DNA from: CAIXSC01 sp046349935 | Lineage (GTDB): Bacteria; Planctomycetota; Planctomycetia; Pirellulales; Pirellulaceae | DNA length: 64,000 nt | Direction: 5' to 3' | Assembly: GCA_046349935.1 (NCBI GenBank) | Contig: JAXMBK010000010.1 | Span: 62,001-126,000, forward strand | Part shown: positions 42,725 to 51,552 of the stretch, piece by piece | How the letters are laid out: the number at the start of each line of letters is the position of its first letter | Numbering within the stretch: the stretch's first letter is position 1 | The notes under the pieces: model-generated | Database searches by the model: none | What the model saw: the letters and a program-made list of their open reading frames with translations, nothing else | What the model was told of the DNA's origin: nothing | Translations under genes and position numbers: made by a program

Positions 42725-42988
42725 ATGGTGCGAATCTGCTTCTACTGTCACTTCGCGGCGGTGATGATCAGCTTCCTCGTTAATTGGTTCGAGCCGTCCT
42801 TCGCGAGTCGGATCGTGGAGAACGTCGTCATCGTTGCGCTTCTCTCCACGGCCTGCATCGGCCCGTGTGCGACGATCTTGGCCGCGTTGCTTTCGCGCGA
42901 ACAGAAGCCGAGCGACATGCTGGCGATCATCGGCAGCGTGCTGATGTTCGGACTGCAGTGTCTGATATGGCTGCCGACGGTGCAGTGA
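42725..42988 (+). CDS. Small membrane protein of unknown function
   Basis: From ATG 42725 this gene encodes 87 residues with three hydrophobic segments (FYCHFAAVMISFLVNWF, VVIVALLSTACIGPCATILAALL and LAIIGSVLMFGLQCLIWL). The open frame extends upstream to 42644 but those codons belong to the REPIN, so they are unlikely to be native. No family is recognised. The gene sits between two REPINs, and its ribosome site is weak. Confidence 0.45.
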   Translation: MVRICFYCHFAAVMISFLVNWFEPSFASRIVENVVIVALLSTACIGPCATILAALLSREQKPSDMLAIIGSVLMFGLQCLIWLPTVQ

Positions 42989-43003
42989 AGCGCCGACGCG
43001 ATC

Positions 43004-43099
43004 GTCGTGGATCGCTCCGCGATCCAACGCCTCGCCGAAGCATCCGCAACCCCGGGCCCTAATGAGCCGCTTGCATCGGACCGCGGAGCGGTTCGCTAC
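43004..43099. repeat. REPIN: second inverted REP pair
   Basis: GTCGT plus GGATCGCTCCGCGATCC (43004-43025) and an inverted GGACCGCGGAGCGGTTC plus GCTAC (43078-43099) flank a 52-bp spacer. The arms are nearly identical to those of the REPIN at 42641. Confidence 0.85.
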
Positions 43100-43140
43100 T
43101 TTGATTCCACCTTGCGGTTACTTTGATTCCACCTTGCGGT
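43097..43140. repeat. 22-bp tandem duplication at the 3' end of a small gene
   Basis: The unit beginning TACTTTGATTCCACC and ending TTGCGGT occurs at 43097-43118 and again at 43119-43140. It covers the last codons of the minus-strand small gene; its first three bases overlap the GTAG end of the REPIN. Confidence 0.9.
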
Positions 43141-43372
43141 AGCCTAGGGCCAGGATGACTTGCAGCATTTCGTCGTGGTTGACGAACTTGCGGTGGTGTT
43201 CCAGCTTGTATTGGTCGATGGCGAGCGCCAGTTCACGGCCGGCGGGCGACAGCGTCTCGTAGTTGCTGGCGAACTGGCGGCGTTCCGCGCCGGGGGACTG
43301 AGACGTCCGAGCGGGCGGAAGGGGGCGCTTGAGAAAGCTGCTGTCGGTCATAGGGCGGGTCGTGTCGAACAT
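43118..43372 (-). CDS. Small conserved-looking protein of unknown function
   Basis: The 84-residue protein has a Pro/Ser-rich N-terminal third. A compact helical C-terminal part follows (SPAGRELALAIDQYKLEHHR, then DEMLQVILALGYRKV). The second part looks like a small folded domain, possibly nucleic-acid or protein binding, but no family is assigned. GGAG ten bases before ATG 43372 supports the start; an internal ATG at 43351 is possible. The final residues VESK and the stop lie in a 22-bp tandem duplication abutting a REPIN. Confidence 0.6.
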   Translation of the reverse strand: MFDTTRPMTDSSFLKRPLPPARTSQSPGAERRQFASNYETLSPAGRELALAIDQYKLEHHRKFVNHDEMLQVILALGYRKVESK

Positions 43373-43670
43373 GAATCTTCGCTCCGAGTAACTGGATCTG
43401 GCCTGCGGCGTGGTCTCACGCGCTCCCTCGATGGTTCGACCGGTTCAGCAGAACAACCGAAACCTAGCTCACAAACCCACTAGGGTCAAAAACGACATTG
43501 CGCAGGTGGGGATTATGATCCAGAAGGTGGGGTGCGTCGCAAGCCGGTCGGCGGCGGAGGGGCGTCGAGCGAACCTCCGATTCGGGATAGGGTTACGTCC
43601 GGAAAATCGTTAAGCTACGTCGTTGGTCGCTTTACGAAACTTGAGGCTACATCGGAAGGTACATCTGACC
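43373..43670. other. Intergenic region upstream of the UxaA-type gene
   Basis: The 298-bp gap separates two divergent genes and must hold both promoters. It contains no REP palindrome, no conserved open frame and no terminator that I can see. GGAAGG at 43654-43659 is the probable ribosome site of the dehydratase gene. Confidence 0.4.
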
Positions 43671-45200
43671 GTGGACGTCATTCATCTCCATCCCGACGAC
43701 AATATTTGTGTGGCCGCGAGGAATTTGGCGGCGGGGACCAAGATTCGCGCCGGCGGCGATTCGGTGACCCTGCAGGAGCCGATCCGCCTGGGGCATAAGG
43801 TCGCGATCCGGCCGGTCGGGCTGGGGGAACGGATCTTCAAGTACGGGCAGACGATCGGGTTCACGACGAAGGACGTCGAGCCGGGCCAGTGGGTCCATTC
43901 GCACAATCTGGTGAACGGCGAGTTTTCGCGGGACCCGGCCAGCGCCACGGAGATCCCCGCGCCGCTGCCGAAGATCGAGGGACGGACGTTCCAGGGGTAC
44001 CGCCGTCCCGACGGCCGCGCGGGGACTCGCAACTACCTGGCGGTCATCTCCACCGTCAATTGCTCGGCGACCGTCTCCAAGTACGTCGCGCAGCGGTTCG
44101 ATGCGTCGCTGCTGAAGCAATTCCCTAACATCGACGGCGTCGTCGCGTTTCGGCATGCCGGCGGCTGCGGCTTGCAGTGGGAGGGGCTGCAGCACCAGAT
44201 CCTCAATCGCGTCATGGGCGGAGTCGCTCGGCATCCCAACATCGGCGGCTACCTCCTCATCGGGCTAGGCTGCGAACAGACGGCGATCGGCCATTTGCTG
44301 CGCGATCAGCACTTGGTGCAGATCGACGGCACGGGGACCAGGCACGGCCCTCCCGTGTTCTCGATGCAAGACATGGGCGGCACGGTGAAGACGGTCGATG
44401 CGGCCGTTCGCGCGGTGACGGAAATGCTGCCCCGCGTGAACGACGTGCGTCGCGTGACGATGCCGGCGAGCGAAATCGTGCTGGGGACGAACTGCGGCGG
44501 CTCCGACGGCAACTCGGGCGTCACCTGCAACCCGGCGCTCGGCGTCGCCTCCGACATGCTGGTCGCCTGCGGCGGGACGAGCATCCTGGCGGAGACGACC
44601 GAAATCTACGGTGCGGAACATCTGTTGACGCGGCGCGCTCGTTCGGTCGCCGTGGCCGACAAACTGCTCGAGCATATCCGCTGGTGGCTGTGGTACACGA
44701 AGACGTTCGGCTGCGAGATCGACAACAATCCGTCGGTCGGCAACAAAGAAGGCGGTCTGACGACGATCGCCGAAAAGTCGCTCGGCGCCGTCGCCAAGGC
44801 GGGCCGCACGGCGCTCGAGGAAGTTTATGCCTACGCCGAGGAAGTGCGGGCGAAGGGCATGGTCGTGATGGACACGCCAGGCTTTGATCCGGTGAGCGTC
44901 ACGGGGTTGGTCGCGGGGGGGGCGAACGTGGTCGTCTTCACGACGGGCCGCGGCAGCTGCTTTGGCTGCAAGCCGGTGCCGTCGATCAAGGTCGCCTCCA
45001 ACACGCCGATGTACGAACGGATGGTCGACGACATGGACCTCAACGCGGGCGTGATCCTCGACGGCCGCAGCGTGCAGGAAGTGGGCCAGCAGATCTTCGA
45101 AGAGATCTTGGAGGTCGCCAGCGGCAAGAAGACCAAAAGCGAACAGCATGGCTTCGGCGACGAAGAGTTCGTCCCGTGGCCGGTGGGTCCAACGTTGTAG
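43671..45200 (+). CDS. uxaA: Altronate/galactarate dehydratase family protein (UxaA-like)
   Basis: This 509-residue enzyme of the UxaA/GarD family dehydrates hexonates such as altronate using iron. The N-terminal ~95 residues are an SAF domain (IHLHPDDNICVAARNLAAG). The catalytic part carries TVNCSATVSKYV, RHAGGCGLQWEG, LGTNCGGSDGNSGVTCNPALG, FGCEIDNNPSVGNKEGG and TGRGSCFGCKPVPSIKVASN, with Cys residues and acidic ligands typical of the family. GTG 43671 fits the conserved N-terminus and has GGAAGG ahead; the longer TTG start lacks support. The full SAF-plus-catalytic fusion points to altronate or a related hexonate. No uxuA or kdg gene is adjacent. Confidence 0.9.
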   Translation: MDVIHLHPDDNICVAARNLAAGTKIRAGGDSVTLQEPIRLGHKVAIRPVGLGERIFKYGQTIGFTTKDVEPGQWVHSHNLVNGEFSRDPASATEIPAPLPKIEGRTFQGYRRPDGRAGTRNYLAVISTVNCSATVSKYVAQRFDASLLKQFPNIDGVVAFRHAGGCGLQWEGLQHQILNRVMGGVARHPNIGGYLLIGLGCEQTAIGHLLRDQHLVQIDGTGTRHGPPVFSMQDMGGTVKTVDAAVRAVTEMLPRVNDVRRVTMPASEIVLGTNCGGSDGNSGVTCNPALGVASDMLVACGGTSILAETTEIYGAEHLLTRRARSVAVADKLLEHIRWWLWYTKTFGCEIDNNPSVGNKEGGLTTIAEKSLGAVAKAGRTALEEVYAYAEEVRAKGMVVMDTPGFDPVSVTGLVAGGANVVVFTTGRGSCFGCKPVPSIKVASNTPMYERMVDDMDLNAGVILDGRSVQEVGQQIFEEILEVASGKKTKSEQHGFGDEEFVPWPVGPTL

Positions 45201-45232
45201 GGATTTCCCAAATCAGTCGTGGAGAGCGTCGT

Positions 45233-47092
45233 ATGCAGTCGACTCGTTCTGTAGGGACAGGCGTCGTATGCGACGCTCGGCGGTGGGCGTCGCGGTTCGT
45301 CGTCGGCGCAGTGTTGACGACGCTGGCGTGCACAGGTCGAACCGCGCATGCCCAGGCGGCGGAGGCGATCAGGTCGCCGGCCGAGTTGTTTCCGGAATCG
45401 ACTTGGTTGTACGCGGAAGTGCCCGCGCCGCCGAAGCTGGTCGCCGCCCTGTACGACCATCCCGTCGCGGACAAGGTGCAGAACGACGAGCAATTCCAGC
45501 CGCTGTTGGCGACGCCCGAGTACGCCAAATTTCGACTGGGGTTGGGCGTGGCCGAACTGGCGATGGGGATGAGTTGGCGGAAGGCGGTGGAGCAGTTGAC
45601 GGCCGGCGGGACGGCGATCGGCGTCGACGGGAAGACGGGCGGCGTCGCCGTCGTAAGCCGGGCGTCGGATGCCAAGTCGCTCGAGAAGATCCTGCAGCTC
45701 GCGCTCAAACTGTCCGGCGACGAGGCGCGCAAGAAGGGTCAGCCCGAACCGGTGCAGCGCGGCGAGTATCGCGGAATCGTCACCTATCAGCTCGACAAAG
45801 TCCGCTTCGCCGTCCACGGCCCGTGGCTTGTCGCGACCGAAAACGAAGAGCTCGGTAAACAACTGCTCGATCGCCTGCTGAGCGGCGACGACGCGGCCGC
45901 GACGCTGGCGCGCAGCGCAGCGTTCGGACGGGCGCAGGCGACGCGGTCGGAGGGGACGCTGGCGTGGAGCTGCGTGCGGCTGGATTGGCTGCGCGAGTCG
46001 GGGAAGGCGGCCGACTTGTTCCGTCCGCAGGCCGAGAATGCAGCGGCCGAGTTTCTGTTTGGTCCGCTGATGGTCGCCGCGAAGAAGGCCGAGTTTGTGA
46101 CGGCCGGCGTCGAGCGGGTGGAGAACGACTTCGTCGTGAAAGTGGCGGCGCCGTTTGAACTGTCGTGGGTGCCCGAAGAACGAAGCTACATCTTCGGCGA
46201 AAAGGGGGACGGGCTCGCGCCGGCGCTGCTGCGGCCGGCGGGAACGATCCTGAACTTCACCACCCACCGCGACCTGTCCGCCCTGTGGAACTCGGGGCCC
46301 GACCTGTTCGACGAGAAGGCGAACGCGGAGCTGAATCAAGCGAACAGCAATCTGTCGACGCTGTTCTCCGGCCGCGATTTTGCGCAGGACGTGCTGGGGT
46401 CGCTGCGGCCCGAGTGGCAGGTGGTGGTGGCGCGGCAAGACTATTCCAAGGCGGCGTCGATCCCCGACATGAAGCTGCCCGCCGGCGCGCTGGTCGTGCA
46501 GTTGCGCGAACCGGAGAAGACCCGGCGCGAATGGAAAGTGACGTTTCAAAGTTTGATCGGCTTCCTGAACGTCGTCAGCTCGATGCAGGGCCAGCCGCCG
46601 CTCGAACTGGACTCCGAGAAACTCGACGGCATCCAGCTTGTCACTGCCTCGTACTTGCCGCCCGAGGAGGGCAAGAAACCGGCGCCGCATGCGATGCAGT
46701 ACAACTTCTCCCCGTCGCTCGCCATGACCGACGAACGGATGGTGATCGCCAGCACGCGACAACTTGCGCTCGATCTGGCGCGAAGTCCCGAGGCGGCGGC
46801 GAGTGCGGCGCCTGGCGACGCGGCCAGCGACTCGACTGCGGCCGAACAGCCGGTGAGTGAGCCGGCCGTCAACTCGCGACTGTCGATCGACGCCGGTCCG
46901 CTCCGCGAGGCGCTGTTGGACAACCGCGAGCAGTTGATCGCGCGGAACATGCTTGAAAAGGGACATGCGCGAATCGCCGCGGAGGCGGAGATCGATCTGT
47001 TGTTGAAGGCGGCGGAGCTGGTGCGCGGATTGGACGTGCGTCTACAGCGAGCGGGGCGGAATCTTGAACTACAGTTGCGACTCGGGTTGTAA
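45233..47092 (+). CDS. Secreted DUF3352-like protein of unknown function
   Basis: This 619-residue exported protein has an Arg-containing leader and hydrophobic core (RFVVGAVLTTLACTGRTAHA). The body resembles DUF3352-type proteins of planctomycetes: ELFPESTWLYAEVPAPPKLVAALYDHP opens the domain and repeated LARSAAFGRA-like phrases follow. No catalytic motif is seen. ATG 45233 has GGAG ten bases upstream and gives a sensible signal peptide; the longer frame starts inside uxaA. It is followed after 32 bp by the DUF1800 gene. Confidence 0.7.
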   Translation: MQSTRSVGTGVVCDARRWASRFVVGAVLTTLACTGRTAHAQAAEAIRSPAELFPESTWLYAEVPAPPKLVAALYDHPVADKVQNDEQFQPLLATPEYAKFRLGLGVAELAMGMSWRKAVEQLTAGGTAIGVDGKTGGVAVVSRASDAKSLEKILQLALKLSGDEARKKGQPEPVQRGEYRGIVTYQLDKVRFAVHGPWLVATENEELGKQLLDRLLSGDDAAATLARSAAFGRAQATRSEGTLAWSCVRLDWLRESGKAADLFRPQAENAAAEFLFGPLMVAAKKAEFVTAGVERVENDFVVKVAAPFELSWVPEERSYIFGEKGDGLAPALLRPAGTILNFTTHRDLSALWNSGPDLFDEKANAELNQANSNLSTLFSGRDFAQDVLGSLRPEWQVVVARQDYSKAASIPDMKLPAGALVVQLREPEKTRREWKVTFQSLIGFLNVVSSMQGQPPLELDSEKLDGIQLVTASYLPPEEGKKPAPHAMQYNFSPSLAMTDERMVIASTRQLALDLARSPEAAASAAPGDAASDSTAAEQPVSEPAVNSRLSIDAGPLREALLDNREQLIARNMLEKGHARIAAEAEIDLLLKAAELVRGLDVRLQRAGRNLELQLRLGL

Positions 47093-47124
47093 CTGCGACT
47101 CGGGGGTTACCAGGAGAGCGCGCG

Positions 47125-48468
47125 ATGACTGAGGCACCCTGGGCGGCGCTGACGCCGGCGGAAGCGTGGACGCCGTACGGCGAGCGGCCGGACGCGCCGT
47201 GGGACGCACGGCGCGCGGCGCATTTGCTGCGTCGAGCCGGATTTGGTTACACGTCGCGGCAGTTAAGCGACGCGGTGAAGCGCGGACCCGAGGCGACGGT
47301 GAAGTCGCTGGTCGAGTCGCGGCCGGATGCGGCGTTTGAGAAGACGGTCGAGTCGCTGGCGGATGCGGTGTTGGCGGGCGGCGAGCCGCGCAACCTTTCG
47401 TCGTGGTGGCTCTACCGCATGCTCCACTCCCCTGCTCCGCTGCTCGAACGGATGACGATGTTCTGGCACGGGCACTTTGCCACGAGCGGCGCGAAGGTGG
47501 TCGACGCGCGCGCATTGCTCGCCCAGCATCGACTGTTCTACGACCACGCGCTCGGCGATTTTCGCGTGCTAGCCCAAGGCATCGCCCGCGATCCCGCCAT
47601 GCTGTTGTATCTCGATTCGGCCACGAATCGCCGCAGCCACCCCAACGAGAATTTCGCCCGCGAGCTGCTCGAGTTGTTCTGCCTAGGTTTGGGCGCCTAC
47701 TCGGAACGGGACATCCAAGAGTTGGCGAGGTGCTTCACGGGTTGGGAAGTACGCAATGGGACGTTCCGCTTTAACCGGTATCAGCATGATCGCGGCGAGA
47801 AGGAGTTCTTGGGGCGACGCGGTGCGTTTACCGGCGAGCAGGCGGTGGACGTGGTGTTGGAGCAGCCGGCGGTCGCGACGTTCTTGGTGAGGAAGCTGGT
47901 GCAGGAGTTCGTCGCCGACGAACCGGCGCTCGACGACGCTTACCTCGCGCCGCTCGTCGAGCGTTTTCGGTCGTCGTCGCTTAGTTTGTCGCAGTTGATG
48001 ACGACCGTCTTGGGGAGCCGGTTGATGCTGGAGCGGCCGCCGATCGGCGCCAAGGTGCGTTCGCCGGTGGAGTACGCGGTGGGTTGGTTGCGGTCGATGG
48101 AAGCGACGACGAACTTGCAGTTGCTGGCCGACGACTTGGGGCAGATGGGTCAGCGGTTGTTCTTTCCGCCGAACGTGAAGGGATGGCCGGGGGGACGCGC
48201 TTGGATCAATTCGACGACGCTGGCAGGGCGCGCCAATTTGGTGCGTCGCTTGTTGACCGACGGTTCGACGAAGTTCGGCGGCGCGTCGTTCGACGATTGG
48301 CTCGGCCGCCAGTCCTGGCCTGACGCGGCCGCGCAAGTCGACGGTCTAATCGCCTTGTGGTTCGCCGTCCCTCCGTCCCCCGCCGCCCGCGCCGAGCTAT
48401 CAAGACTGACCCCCGCCTCCGGCATCGCCCACGCGATGAGTCTTCTACCCGAGATGTCATTAACCTAA
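47125..48468 (+). CDS. DUF1800 family protein
   Basis: This 447-residue protein is a DUF1800 member. Visible family strings are AAHLLRRAGFGYTSRQL, LERMTMFWHGHFATS, NENFARELLELFCLG and LGAYSERDIQELARCFTGW, and in the second half FFPPNVKGWPGGRAWI. DUF1800 genes are usually found next to DUF1501 genes, as here. The biochemical function is unknown; an envelope role is often assumed. There is no obvious signal peptide. AGGAG eight bases ahead supports the ATG at 47125. Confidence 0.9.
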   Translation: MTEAPWAALTPAEAWTPYGERPDAPWDARRAAHLLRRAGFGYTSRQLSDAVKRGPEATVKSLVESRPDAAFEKTVESLADAVLAGGEPRNLSSWWLYRMLHSPAPLLERMTMFWHGHFATSGAKVVDARALLAQHRLFYDHALGDFRVLAQGIARDPAMLLYLDSATNRRSHPNENFARELLELFCLGLGAYSERDIQELARCFTGWEVRNGTFRFNRYQHDRGEKEFLGRRGAFTGEQAVDVVLEQPAVATFLVRKLVQEFVADEPALDDAYLAPLVERFRSSSLSLSQLMTTVLGSRLMLERPPIGAKVRSPVEYAVGWLRSMEATTNLQLLADDLGQMGQRLFFPPNVKGWPGGRAWINSTTLAGRANLVRRLLTDGSTKFGGASFDDWLGRQSWPDAAAQVDGLIALWFAVPPSPAARAELSRLTPASGIAHAMSLLPEMSLT

Positions 48469-48491
48469 GTAGGACAGGCTTCCAGCCTGTC
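48469..48491 (+). repeat. REP palindrome between the DUF1800 and DUF1501 genes
   Basis: GTAG followed by GACAGGCTTCCAGCCTGTC (arms GACAGGCT and AGCCTGTC, TCC centre) starts inside the last codon/stop region of the DUF1800 gene. The rest of the 158-bp gap is C-rich with no gene. Confidence 0.85.
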
Positions 48492-48626
48492 TCCCCAAAT
48501 CTCTCTCCCCCAAAACGTGTCTCCCCCGACCTAGCGTCGGGGGCCCCGCGAACGCGCAGCGCACTACCCGCACCCCCCAAACACCAGCATCCCCACACCC
48601 CCCCGCACCCCCGGAGCCTCCCTGTC

Positions 48627-49883
48627 ATGTCACGCACCACTCGACGCGACTTCCTTGCGGCGACGGCCGGGCTCTCGCTGGTGTCGCTGGCCCCCGAGCT
48701 GCCGCGGTTCCTGGGCGCCTCCGCGCACTGCACCGCCGCCTCCGCCGCCGAAGCGGCCGCTGCCGCCGCCGACCGCATCCTGGTCGTGGTGCAGTTGAGC
48801 GGCGGGAACGACGGGCTCAACACGGTCGTGCCGTTTCGAGACGAGCGATATCGACAGGCGCGGCCGACGCTGGCGATCGCGGAAGCCGATTTGCTCAAGT
48901 TGAACGATCAGTTGGGGCTGCATCCGTCGCTGCGCGGATTCGCCAAACTGTGGGAGTCGGGACAGTTGGCGGTGGTGCAAGGGATTGGGTATCCGAATCC
49001 GAATCGTTCGCATTTTGAGTCGATGGACATTTGGCACACGGCGCGGTTGACGCCGGCCGGGCGGTCGACGGGTTGGTTGGGCCGGTGCCTCGACACGGTT
49101 CCGGATCGTGCGGGGCATCGCGACGCGCGGGCGATTCATGTGGGCGGCGAGGTGCAGCCGTTGGCGCTCACGGCCACGCATTCGGCGGCTGCGTCGCTGC
49201 GGTCGGCGGACGAGTTGCGATTTGAGCGGGGGCCGGAAGGGGACCGATGGCAGGCGGTCTGGGAGGCGTCGGGGGCGTCCCATGCGACGGGCGGCGGCGG
49301 GCTGCTCGACTTCGTCCGGACGGTGTCGAGTTCGGCGTTGGCGACCAGCCAACAGTTGGAGCGCGCGAAGGCGAAGGGGAACGAGTCGGGGGCAAACTAC
49401 CCGGCGACCGATTTGGGCGGCAAGCTGAAGACAGTGGGGCAATTGATCGACAGCGGGCTCGCGACGCGCATCTATTACGCGCAGCTGGACGGCTTCGACA
49501 CGCATGCGACGCAGCCCGCCGCGCACGCCGGTCTGCTGACTCAGGTAGGCGACGCGTTGGCGGCGTTCCAAGACGATCTGGTTCGCCGCGGGCATGCGAA
49601 TCGCGTGATGACCGTGGTATTCAGCGAGTTCGGGCGGCGCGTGGCGGAGAACGCCAGTCAGGGGACGGACCATGGAGCGGCGGCGCCGCTGTTCGTGGTC
49701 GGCGCTGCGACTCGCGGCGGCATCGTCGGGGAGCATCCGAGTTTGGGGGATTTGGACGACGGCGACCTCAAATATCACACAGATTTCCGTCGCCTTTATT
49801 CGGGGCTCCTGTCACAATGGCTGTCAGTCCCCAGCCGTTCGGTGTTGGGGGAGGATTTTGAACCGCTAACGGTTTGGTCTTGA
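48627..49883 (+). CDS. Tat-exported DUF1501 family protein
   Basis: This 418-residue protein has a twin-arginine leader TTRRDFLAATAGLSLVSLAP (residues 4-23). The DUF1501 domain, related to alkaline-phosphatase/sulfatase-like folds, shows ILVVVQLSGGNDGLNTVVPF, LNDQLGLHPSLRGFAKLW, PNPNRSHFESMDIWHTA and VMTVVFSEFGRRVAENAS. Partnership with the adjacent DUF1800 gene is conserved in many bacteria. ATG 48627 is chosen because it starts the Tat signal; the open frame upstream is C-rich intergenic sequence. The trypsin-like protease gene follows after 4 bp. Confidence 0.9.
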   Translation: MSRTTRRDFLAATAGLSLVSLAPELPRFLGASAHCTAASAAEAAAAAADRILVVVQLSGGNDGLNTVVPFRDERYRQARPTLAIAEADLLKLNDQLGLHPSLRGFAKLWESGQLAVVQGIGYPNPNRSHFESMDIWHTARLTPAGRSTGWLGRCLDTVPDRAGHRDARAIHVGGEVQPLALTATHSAAASLRSADELRFERGPEGDRWQAVWEASGASHATGGGGLLDFVRTVSSSALATSQQLERAKAKGNESGANYPATDLGGKLKTVGQLIDSGLATRIYYAQLDGFDTHATQPAAHAGLLTQVGDALAAFQDDLVRRGHANRVMTVVFSEFGRRVAENASQGTDHGAAAPLFVVGAATRGGIVGEHPSLGDLDDGDLKYHTDFRRLYSGLLSQWLSVPSRSVLGEDFEPLTVWS

Positions 49884-49887
49884 GCCG

Positions 49888-51552
49888 ATGACGACGGAGA
49901 CGACGGAGACGTTCGAACCGAAATACGTGCCGCGACCGCGACGCACGCTCTTCGGAACCGCGCTCCGCACCGTCTTCGCAGGGTTGGCGGCGAGTGCACT
50001 CACCGTGCTCGCGGCGGTGGTGTACGACCGCGAGTCGCATACGCGGCAAACCAGCGTGCAACCGCCGCGTTTCGCAGCCGCCGCGAGGTCGAGTGCTTCA
50101 GCCGAGTCGACGGCCAAGCCGTCTGCTGGACCGCCTGTCGCGGCGCCGGCGATCGCCGCGGCGCCGGAGATTGATCCTCCCTCGCCGTCGGACGCGCCGC
50201 CGGCGGCGGCGAACTACGAGCGACTGGATGCGCCGAATCCCGCCCCTGCCCCGCAGCTCGCGCAGCTGCTCGACAAGCTTGAGGATTCGATCGTGAAGAT
50301 CGAGTCGGGCGAGGAGGGGGACTTGAGCGGTCTAGGGTCGGGCTTCGTGATCGACGCGCATGGGCTGGTGGTCACCAACTACCACGTCGTCGCCGATGCC
50401 ACTCGAGCGCGAGTGCGGTTCAAGAACGGAGCGGCGTACGACGTCGCCGGCTATGCGGCGGTCGACCCGAATCTCGATCTGGCTTTGTTGCGGTTGGTCG
50501 ATCGTCCGCCGCATCTGGAGCCGCTGCAGTTGGCGGCCGAAGGCGACCCGGCTCGATTGTCGCCGATCGTGGCGGTGGGGCATCCGCAAGGGGTGGAGTT
50601 TTCGCCGTTCGACGGGAAGGTGAGTCGCGTGTTGACGACGTCGCAGCTGCCGCCCGGCTCGCAGCGCTTTCTGCGGCAGTTGATCTCCGGCCAGCGCAAT
50701 CATCGCTGGGTGCAGCACACGGCGGCGATCTCGGAGGGGAACAGCGGCGGCCCGCTGCTGAACGAGCAGGGTCAAGTCGTGGGCGTGAACACGTGGGTCG
50801 ATCGACAGGCGCGGTTCGGCTATGCGCTGCACGCGCAGCACGTGCGCGATCTGTTGGAGGAGGCGTCGAGCGACGCGGAGCCGTTGCGCAAGTATGCGCG
50901 AAAAGACGCACGCGTCGCCGATCTACTCGAGCGACTCACGCCGGAGCGGCTAGAGCAATTGGTGATTGCGGCCGAGCGGATGAAGTGGCGGCCGGAGAGC
51001 GAGTCGGACTATGAAACGCTGCAGCAGATTGCCTGGGCCGTGACGGTGGTGAACTTGCCCGACACGCTGGCGCGGGGGCGGATCGACGATCGCTTGGATG
51101 CGCTGGGACGCGTGACCGACCGAATCGTGCGGAGGCTGTCACGGCAGCAGTGGGACGCGGTGGGGCAGGTGACGCTCATCAACGACTATGCGCTGGAGCA
51201 GATCAGCCGCCCGATGGCGGGCGTGTTTTTGTTCGGCGTAGTGGAGCGGACGGTGGAGGGAGACGCCGGCGAACGCGGCGCGCTCGTGAAAGTCGCCGGC
51301 TCGCAGCAGATGCTCTTTCTGCCGCTCGACGGCGAACTCACCGTCCCCGAGCCGGGGCTGCAGTGCTTGATCCTGGGCGTGAACTACGACGGCCACCGAG
51401 TGCGCTACGGCGACAACCCGCTGAAGCTTGTCACCGCCCACGTCATCGCGACGCGCACGCTGCTGCCGATCGTCGGAGATAGTCGTGGATCGCTCCGCGA
51501 TCCAGCGTTGGACCGCGGAGCGGTCCGCGACTATGGATATGTGCGAAAGTAA
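49888..51552 (+). CDS. Membrane-anchored trypsin-like serine protease (HtrA/S1C-type)
   Basis: This 554-residue protein has one N-terminal membrane segment (VFAGLAASALTVLAAVVYD) and a Pro/Ala-rich linker. The protease domain from about residue 130 has the triad His166 in NYHVV, Asp197 in NLDLALL and Ser286 in EGNSGGPLL. GFVIDAHGLVVTNYHVV is typical of HtrA-type enzymes. No PDZ domain is obvious; instead a C-terminal ~200-residue domain of unknown type follows. The last ~25 residues (DSRGSLRDPALDRGAVRDYG and on) are encoded by a REPIN and overlap the convergent response-regulator gene. It begins four bases after the DUF1501 gene, so the operon could include DUF1800, DUF1501 and the protease. 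Confidence 0.85.
   Translation: MTTETTETFEPKYVPRPRRTLFGTALRTVFAGLAASALTVLAAVVYDRESHTRQTSVQPPRFAAAARSSASAESTAKPSAGPPVAAPAIAAAPEIDPPSPSDAPPAAANYERLDAPNPAPAPQLAQLLDKLEDSIVKIESGEEGDLSGLGSGFVIDAHGLVVTNYHVVADATRARVRFKNGAAYDVAGYAAVDPNLDLALLRLVDRPPHLEPLQLAAEGDPARLSPIVAVGHPQGVEFSPFDGKVSRVLTTSQLPPGSQRFLRQLISGQRNHRWVQHTAAISEGNSGGPLLNEQGQVVGVNTWVDRQARFGYALHAQHVRDLLEEASSDAEPLRKYARKDARVADLLERLTPERLEQLVIAAERMKWRPESESDYETLQQIAWAVTVVNLPDTLARGRIDDRLDALGRVTDRIVRRLSRQQWDAVGQVTLINDYALEQISRPMAGVFLFGVVERTVEGDAGERGALVKVAGSQQMLFLPLDGELTVPEPGLQCLILGVNYDGHRVRYGDNPLKLVTAHVIATRTLLPIVGDSRGSLRDPALDRGAVRDYGYVRK

Noticed and set aside
44831..46966. Open frame of 711 codons on the minus strand opposite uxaA and the DUF3352-like gene
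   Set aside because: Antisense shadow with Arg/Gln-rich composition and no family features.
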